From an uncultured bacterium (lineage in GTDB: Bacteria > Verrucomicrobiota > Verrucomicrobiia > Verrucomicrobiales > V1-33): a stretch of 50,728 nucleotides of DNA. Under the pieces are notes generated by a model. It was given only the letters and a program-made list of their open reading frames with translations. It made no database searches and was not told the origin of the DNA. Where the stretch lies: NCBI GenBank assembly GCA_903936775.1, contig CAIZWU010000091.1, positions 1 through 50,728 on the forward strand, in the 5' to 3' direction. Below, in pieces: positions 46,660 through 50,728 of this stretch (position 1 is its first letter; every line of letters starts with the position of its first letter). Made by a program: the position numbers and the translations under genes.

Positions 46660-47553
46660 ATGAAAATCATCCGTCAATTCGGCCGTCTGCTGCCAGTGGC
46701 TTCGCTCTACTTGTTTACCTCCACGGCCAACGCTGCGCTCTATGCTTTTGGCGACAGTCTCAGTGATGCCGGCAATACCTCCCTCGCCACCGCCGGCGCC
46801 CTGCCGGGAGCTGGTTATTATAACGGCCGTTACTCCAACGGCCCGGTTTGGGTGGAATTATTGGCGGGAAGGTTGGGGCTGGCGGTGCCCCAGCCGAGCC
46901 TGCTTGGCGGGACCAACTACGCGTGGGCCGGCGCTTTTTCCGCCACAGGGGGGCAGGCGCCCACCGTTCTCTCGCAGGTCAGTGGATTCACCGCTTTCCG
47001 AACCTTCCTGCCCACCGACATCATCACGCTGTGGGGCGGGGCCAATGACCTGATTCTGGGCGCTGAAGCCAATCCCCTCGTGCCGGCCGCCAACATCGTA
47101 TCCAATGTGACCGCTCTCGTGGGGGCCGGGGCCAAGCTCATTATCGTGCCGAATCTGCCGGACCTTGGCGATACCCCTTCACTCGCGGCCCAGGGTACGG
47201 CTGCCCAGGCCGGAGCGAGTCTTTGGACCCAGGGATTCAACACGTATCTATCCTCTGCCCTCCCGGCCCTCGCTGCCGCGAATAACGTCCAGATTCAATT
47301 GCTGGACGTTTTCGGCCTCAGCAAGGAATTGAGAAACAATCCCGGCACCTATGGATTCACCAATATCACCGATTCCGCCCTCCTCACCAACAATGTGGCG
47401 CTGGCCGGCCAATATCTCTATTGGGATACCGTCCACCCCACCGCAGCAGTCCATCAACTGATCGCCAACGCCGCCATTCCTGAACCTGGCGCCGTGGGGC
47501 TCCTCTTCCTGACGGGCCTGAGCGTGGTCCTGCGCCGCCGCCGCGCTGCATAG
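46660..47553 (+). CDS. SGNH/GDSL hydrolase with PEP-CTERM sorting signal
   Basis: 297 residues. Signal peptide about 1-26. Block I GDSLSDAGN holds the nucleophile Ser33, block III WGGANDL, and block V DTVHPT with Asp256 and His259 completing the triad. GDSL enzymes hydrolyse esters such as lipids or acetylated sugars. The last 26 residues are a PEP-CTERM signal: IPEPG, a hydrophobic helix (VGLLFLTGLSVVL), and RRRRAA, so the protein is handled by an exosortase, which is not in this window. An in-frame reading through the 9-bp repeat extends upstream to 46504, but the ATG at 46660 begins the signal peptide and is preferred. Confidence 0.85.
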   Translation: MKIIRQFGRLLPVASLYLFTSTANAALYAFGDSLSDAGNTSLATAGALPGAGYYNGRYSNGPVWVELLAGRLGLAVPQPSLLGGTNYAWAGAFSATGGQAPTVLSQVSGFTAFRTFLPTDIITLWGGANDLILGAEANPLVPAANIVSNVTALVGAGAKLIIVPNLPDLGDTPSLAAQGTAAQAGASLWTQGFNTYLSSALPALAAANNVQIQLLDVFGLSKELRNNPGTYGFTNITDSALLTNNVALAGQYLYWDTVHPTAAVHQLIANAAIPEPGAVGLLFLTGLSVVLRRRRAA

Positions 47554-47865
47554 CCGCCCCCAAGCCACATCCCCCACGGCGGCGCCTGAGATCGAAACCC
47601 GACTGTAAGCCATTTGCTTTTCGCGGGTGATGGCATGGGCGGGGGAGGGATGGGGGGCGCCTCTATCCCTTCTTTGACGTTATGGAGATTGGGAAAACTA
47701 TCCGCGATGGTTGGCACGGCGGCAGTTCTTGATTTCCGGGTCACCGGAAGGAAGGGCAGGGGCTTCGGGGCAGGATTTAGCTAGTTGGCCGCTTTTCCTG
47801 GAGCTTCGCGCGGTGGACAGGACGTCCCGCCACGCCAGCAGGTCTGTCGGTGGGAGAAGGCCGTT
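47554..47865. other. Gene-free stretch between convergent genes
   Basis: No gene was seen. A perfect 6-bp inverted repeat with a 4-nt loop (TTCCGG GTCA CCGGAA, 47734-47749) is the clearest structure, without a T tract on either strand. The region would contain the 3' ends of both flanking transcripts. Confidence 0.4.
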
Positions 47866-48855
47866 TTATTTCCTGACCAGCCAGATATTCCGATAGAAGA
47901 CGGGGTTGTCGTGGTTTTGCAATTGCAGGGCTCCGGGCGCGGGGACTTCTGTCTCGAAGCCGCCCCCCGGAGTGGCGGAGTTGAGCTCCAGGTGATCCTG
48001 GACGGTGATTCCGTTGTGTTTCACGGTGACCACGGCAGGTTTGGTCCGCTTGCCGGAATCGTCGAAGGTGGCCGCGGTGAAATCGATGTCGTAGGTCTGC
48101 CACTGCAGGGGAGGATAACACAGATTCACTTTCGGGGCGCTGTTGCGGTAAATGCCCCCGCATTCGTTGTCCTCGCCTTTGAGACCGAAACTGTCCAGCA
48201 CCTGCAATTCATATCGGTCCTGCAGATAGACCCCGCTATTCCCCCGGCTTTGCCCCCGTCCCAGCGGTTTGAAGGGAAGAATGAACTCGAGGTGCAATTG
48301 GAAGGATTGGAAGGTCTCTTTGGTTTTCCCCCCGCTGGCGAGCCAGTGGCGATCGTCCATCCGGGCACCGTGCCAGGCGTCCACCCCAGTGCCATCAAAG
48401 AGGATGACCGCCCCCGCAGGAGCCTTCGCGCCTTCGGTGGGGCTGTGACGTTCCACGCGTTTGAGCCGGAAGGTTTCGCCTTGGTCCGTCTGGCCGCTCA
48501 GGCCTGATTGGTCCAGCACGGCAGTCCACCCGCCGCGGAAGCGGAGGAGGTCTCCCTCCCGTTTGCCTTCTGCCACCACCTTGGCGGACCCGTCCCAGCC
48601 TGCACCGGGCAGACCCTGCCGGTGAAAGACCGCCCGGAAGTTGTCATTTCCCAGGGCAATCACATCTGCGCCCAGTTTGAAGCCGCCCGGGGAGCTTTCG
48701 TATTCGCCTTGCAGGGAAAAATCGGGGCCCGCGGTTTCAGGGGACAGATAGGCGGGTGGTTCCGGCGGCTTCGGTTTCTCTTCGGCCGGACAGGTGCCGG
48801 CCAGGATCGCGATACTTAATGTGGTGAAGCGGAGGAGGAGGGATGGGGATTTCAT
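47866..48855 (-). CDS. DUF1080 (3-keto-disaccharide hydrolase) family exported protein
   Basis: 329 residues with signal MKSPSLLLRFTTLSIAILAGTCPA. A front part (residues 40-130, FSLQGEYESSPGGFKLG, LRFRGGWTAVLD) forms a separate beta domain. From about 135 it is DUF1080: AVILFDGTGVDAWHG, FQLHLEFILPFKPLGRG, NSGVYLQDRYELQVLDSFG, ECGGIYRNSAPKVNLCYPPLQWQTYDIDF, TVKHNGITVQDHLEL. The fold is a concanavalin-like jelly roll; several DUF1080 proteins hydrolyse 3-keto-glycosides made by Gfo/Idh-type oxidoreductases, an attractive link to the Tat-exported Gfo/Idh/MocA protein at 9852. Substrate unproven. Minus strand, convergent with the SGNH gene. Confidence 0.85.
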   Translation of the reverse strand: MKSPSLLLRFTTLSIAILAGTCPAEEKPKPPEPPAYLSPETAGPDFSLQGEYESSPGGFKLGADVIALGNDNFRAVFHRQGLPGAGWDGSAKVVAEGKREGDLLRFRGGWTAVLDQSGLSGQTDQGETFRLKRVERHSPTEGAKAPAGAVILFDGTGVDAWHGARMDDRHWLASGGKTKETFQSFQLHLEFILPFKPLGRGQSRGNSGVYLQDRYELQVLDSFGLKGEDNECGGIYRNSAPKVNLCYPPLQWQTYDIDFTAATFDDSGKRTKPAVVTVKHNGITVQDHLELNSATPGGGFETEVPAPGALQLQNHDNPVFYRNIWLVRK

Positions 48856-49045
48856 GGAGATGGAGGCTGGACCAGGGGAGATTGGCTGGGGCCGTGGAGG
48901 GATTGGCGTGGAGCGTGGTAGCTTCAGAATACACGTGTCTCAACGCCTTTCCTGTCCGGGTCGGTGAAGACTGGCACCGGCCATTCCGACGCTGAATCCG
49001 GAGAGGCCGGGTAACTTGTGAAAGTTGAAGGGTTAGCAGGTAATC

Positions 49046-49579
49046 GTGACGGCATTTCCAAGACAAGTGGGATCCTGCACCCTATTGAGCGCAGGAAAAC
49101 TAGAAATATTTGCGCCGGGAGGGGATTGCTTTCATCCGGGTGGAGGTTTGTTCATTTCCCGACCGGCCGGGGCCGGCAGCCGGGAAGCCCCCAAGCGCCC
49201 TCCCCGCCCGAACCCAACGCCTTTCGGGAATGCTGTCATCATTTCTGCGCGGAAATTGGCGGACGTCCAGCGGTCCATGGCCCAATGGGGGTATCGTATT
49301 TCGCAGGCGGGCCTGGCGGCGCAGCATCAGCAGCAACTCGATTTCTGGAACCCCCTGAATCCTCTCCTGATCGACTTCGATGATCTGCTGGATGCCGGGA
49401 AAGCCCCAGGGTTTCTGGCGGCCCTCCGCCAGCGGCTCGCTTTGCCAGCCCTGCCTCAGGACACGGTTCCTGTCATGGCAGGCGATTCCCGTCCCCGCAA
49501 TCTCTGGCGCAAGCTGCGCACCCGCCTTCAGGCCAGCAACGCTCCCGTTATCAATACAACGGTGGGTTTCAAGTTGTAA
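49046..49579 (+). CDS. Unrecognised reading frame, possible sulfotransferase-like C-terminal fragment
   Basis: The last 110 codons look coding: SARKLADVQRSMAQWGYRISQ, then DFWNPLNPLLIDFDDLLDA, then PGFLAALRQRLALPALP. Sulfotransferase C-termini have similar xxADVxRSMxxWGY and LLIxFDDLL patterns, but there is no PAPS-binding region, so if related it is a 3' fragment of a larger gene. The first 65 codons (GDCFHPGGGLFISRP, EAPKRPPRPNPT) are not protein-like and the true start is unknown. No start site or ribosome binding site could be chosen. It converges with the next gene; a hairpin lies between the stops. Low confidence in both function and extent. Confidence 0.35.
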   Translation: MTAFPRQVGSCTLLSAGKLEIFAPGGDCFHPGGGLFISRPAGAGSREAPKRPPRPNPTPFGNAVIISARKLADVQRSMAQWGYRISQAGLAAQHQQQLDFWNPLNPLLIDFDDLLDAGKAPGFLAALRQRLALPALPQDTVPVMAGDSRPRNLWRKLRTRLQASNAPVINTTVGFKL

Positions 49580-49582
49580 GGC

Positions 49583-49603
49583 GCCAGGCAGATGCCGCCT
49601 GGC
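49583..49603. terminator. Hairpin between convergent stop codons
   Basis: GCCAGGC (49583-49589) pairs with GCCTGGC (49597-49603), loop of 7 nt. It sits between the two convergent stops and could act in both directions. No T tract was seen, so it may simply be an mRNA-end hairpin. Confidence 0.35.
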
Positions 49604-50728
49604 TTACGGACTCTCCACGACCTTGATGCGCCCGAAGCGCGACTTGGACTGATCCACCGTCACCCCGTCCTGCCAGACCACGCGCTCGAACCTGTCATCA
49701 AGGCTGGTGACCTGTTGGCTGGATCCGGCGGCTTGGAAGGCGTCAGTGCTGGAGCCGAATTGCACCTCGTAGGTGATGCCGGGGCTCATGGTGGCCTTGC
49801 GGCGGATGAATTCCACCTGCAGCCGCCGCGTGACGGGGTCGAGGGTGACCTGGGGCAGACCCTGCGTGCCGGTGCCGGGGACCAGGTGGCGCGGGCCTTC
49901 TGACGAGAGATTGAAGGCAAATCTTAACAGGTTGGGCAGTCCATCTGTGAGGGCTTGGCTGGCCGCGGGACCTGAGGGGCCGGGCGATCCAAACTCCGTC
50001 AGCCGCCACGCCTCCATTTGACTGTAGGTCTGTCCAAATACGGGATAGGACGCCTCCGAGACCCCTCCGGCATTCACCGCCCGGAGGCGGTAGCGATACC
50101 AGGAGTGGGGCATCAGGCCGGTCGCCGAGAACCAGGTCCGGGTGTTGGGGATTTCGCCGACCTGTACCCATGCGTTACCTCCGGCGGTGCTCTCCAGAAC
50201 ATAACTGGTGGCTCCGGGGGCCGCCGCCCAATAAATCGAAACGGCGGTATCGGAAGCCGGGGAGGCGAGGAGGAAGGCCGGGGCCGGAGGCTTCGCGGGA
50301 GTGGCGGCCGTCAGCACCACATGCTCCAAGGCCCAGGTATCTGTACCGGGGCCGCTGTGTGACATCTGCCGCCAGCGGAACCGGGTGCCCGGAGAGCTGG
50401 CTTCGGCAGGGATGGCCAAGGAGAAACGGGACCAGGAGGAATTGGCCGGAAACAGGGTATTCAGCGCAAAAAGATAGCTCCAGGCTCCTCCCTCCGCCTG
50501 ATACTCAAGCAAGACAGGTTCTTCCTGCTCACTGTTATTCCAATAGGCGTTGCCATCAGCGGCTTCATGGCCGGCACGGAAGCTGAATTCCAGGACGGCC
50601 GGCTGCTGCACGGGCACGGCGAGGCTGACGGCTTCGCGCACTCCGGCCTGTCCAAACCACAGCACCGGGCTGCCCGGGAAGCCAAGCCCGCCATCGAGTG
50701 CGGTTCCTCCGGACACGGCCCCCCAGAC
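49604..50728 (-). CDS. 3' part of a secreted reelin/fibronectin-like protein (5' end beyond window)
   Basis: About 370 residues are visible; the reading frame stays open to the window edge, so the N-terminus is missing. Near the edge, PVLWFGQAGVREAVSLAVPV, VLEFSFRAGHEAADGN and SWSRFSLAIPAEASSPGTRFRWRQ fit a reelin-type beta domain. A fibronectin type III domain follows (SYVLESTAGGNAWVQVG, WYRYRLRAVNAGGVSEAS). The last 100 residues (LPNLLRFAFNLSS, VEFIRRKATMSPGITYEVQFGSS) resemble the C-terminal module of the other large secreted proteins here, though without a DxDxDG motif. A surface role is inferred. It converges on the frame at 49046-49579. Confidence 0.6.
   Translation of the reverse strand, partial: VWGAVSGGTALDGGLGFPGSPVLWFGQAGVREAVSLAVPVQQPAVLEFSFRAGHEAADGNAYWNNSEQEEPVLLEYQAEGGAWSYLFALNTLFPANSSWSRFSLAIPAEASSPGTRFRWRQMSHSGPGTDTWALEHVVLTAATPAKPPAPAFLLASPASDTAVSIYWAAAPGATSYVLESTAGGNAWVQVGEIPNTRTWFSATGLMPHSWYRYRLRAVNAGGVSEASYPVFGQTYSQMEAWRLTEFGSPGPSGPAASQALTDGLPNLLRFAFNLSSEGPRHLVPGTGTQGLPQVTLDPVTRRLQVEFIRRKATMSPGITYEVQFGSSTDAFQAAGSSQQVTSLDDRFERVVWQDGVTVDQSKSRFGRIKVVESP

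Noticed and set aside
46473..46766. Second protein from another frame of the 9-bp repeat (DIWDIW)
   Set aside because: It is a low-complexity translation of the repeat with no downstream homology, and the hydrolase frame is the one that continues into a real gene.

Overview
The window looks like a chromosomal piece from a member of the Verrucomicrobiota or a close PVC relative. The clearest pointers are a 14-copy GloVer-repeat protein, a PSCyt/PSD1 plus DUF1501 pair, a DUF1080 hydrolase, a Tat-exported Gfo/Idh/MocA protein, a PEP-CTERM protein, and several very large secreted lamin-tail/CotH proteins. Composition is GC-rich and most start codons have a pyrimidine-rich leader rather than a Shine-Dalgarno motif. 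Family calls come from motif reading only; no database search was run.

Layout. 1-1200 is decayed: a frameshifted DUF1585-type tail, a truncated VIT1/CCC1-like membrane protein, and an unrecognised plus-strand remnant. 1454-4254 holds a GYF/RDD membrane protein, a YlbF-family protein with a Cys-rich tail, and a proline-racemase-like protein. 4345-9657 holds the GloVer protein, a DUF486 gene with one in-frame TGA, a 67-aa protein, an M28-like protein missing catalytic residues, and a small secreted protein with two TRASH-like motifs. 9852-13092 holds a Gfo/Idh/MocA oxidoreductase convergent with a C45-type acyltransferase/hydrolase. 13266-22639 holds two giant secreted proteins that share a malectin-like domain; in the first the domain alternates with thrombospondin-type-3 blocks.

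22937-31461 is the most housekeeping-like part: a double-psi-barrel secreted protein, an RsmA(KsgA)-NUDIX fusion, an OppA-like lipoprotein, pyruvate kinase, a polysaccharide deacetylase and ffh. 31531-39308 (minus) is a secreted-protein block: a PSCyt/PSD1 cytochrome protein, DUF1501, and a CotH/lamin-tail protein. 39416-50728 holds a decayed secreted protein, another giant CotH/lamin-tail protein, a laminin-B-like protein, a pseudopilin-derived protein, a PEP-CTERM SGNH hydrolase preceded by a ten-copy 9-bp repeat, a DUF1080 protein, an unrecognised reading frame, and the 3' part of a reelin/fibronectin-like protein.

Together the genes suggest a cell that invests heavily in exported, calcium-binding, surface or carbohydrate-related proteins. 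The strongest candidates for something undescribed are a C-terminal module (DxDxDG, then N-x-x-E-[YF]-A, then a beta-rich tail) recurring on at least four large secreted proteins, the malectin/TSP3 alternation, and the RsmA-NUDIX fusion whose NLPY motif reads ALPY.
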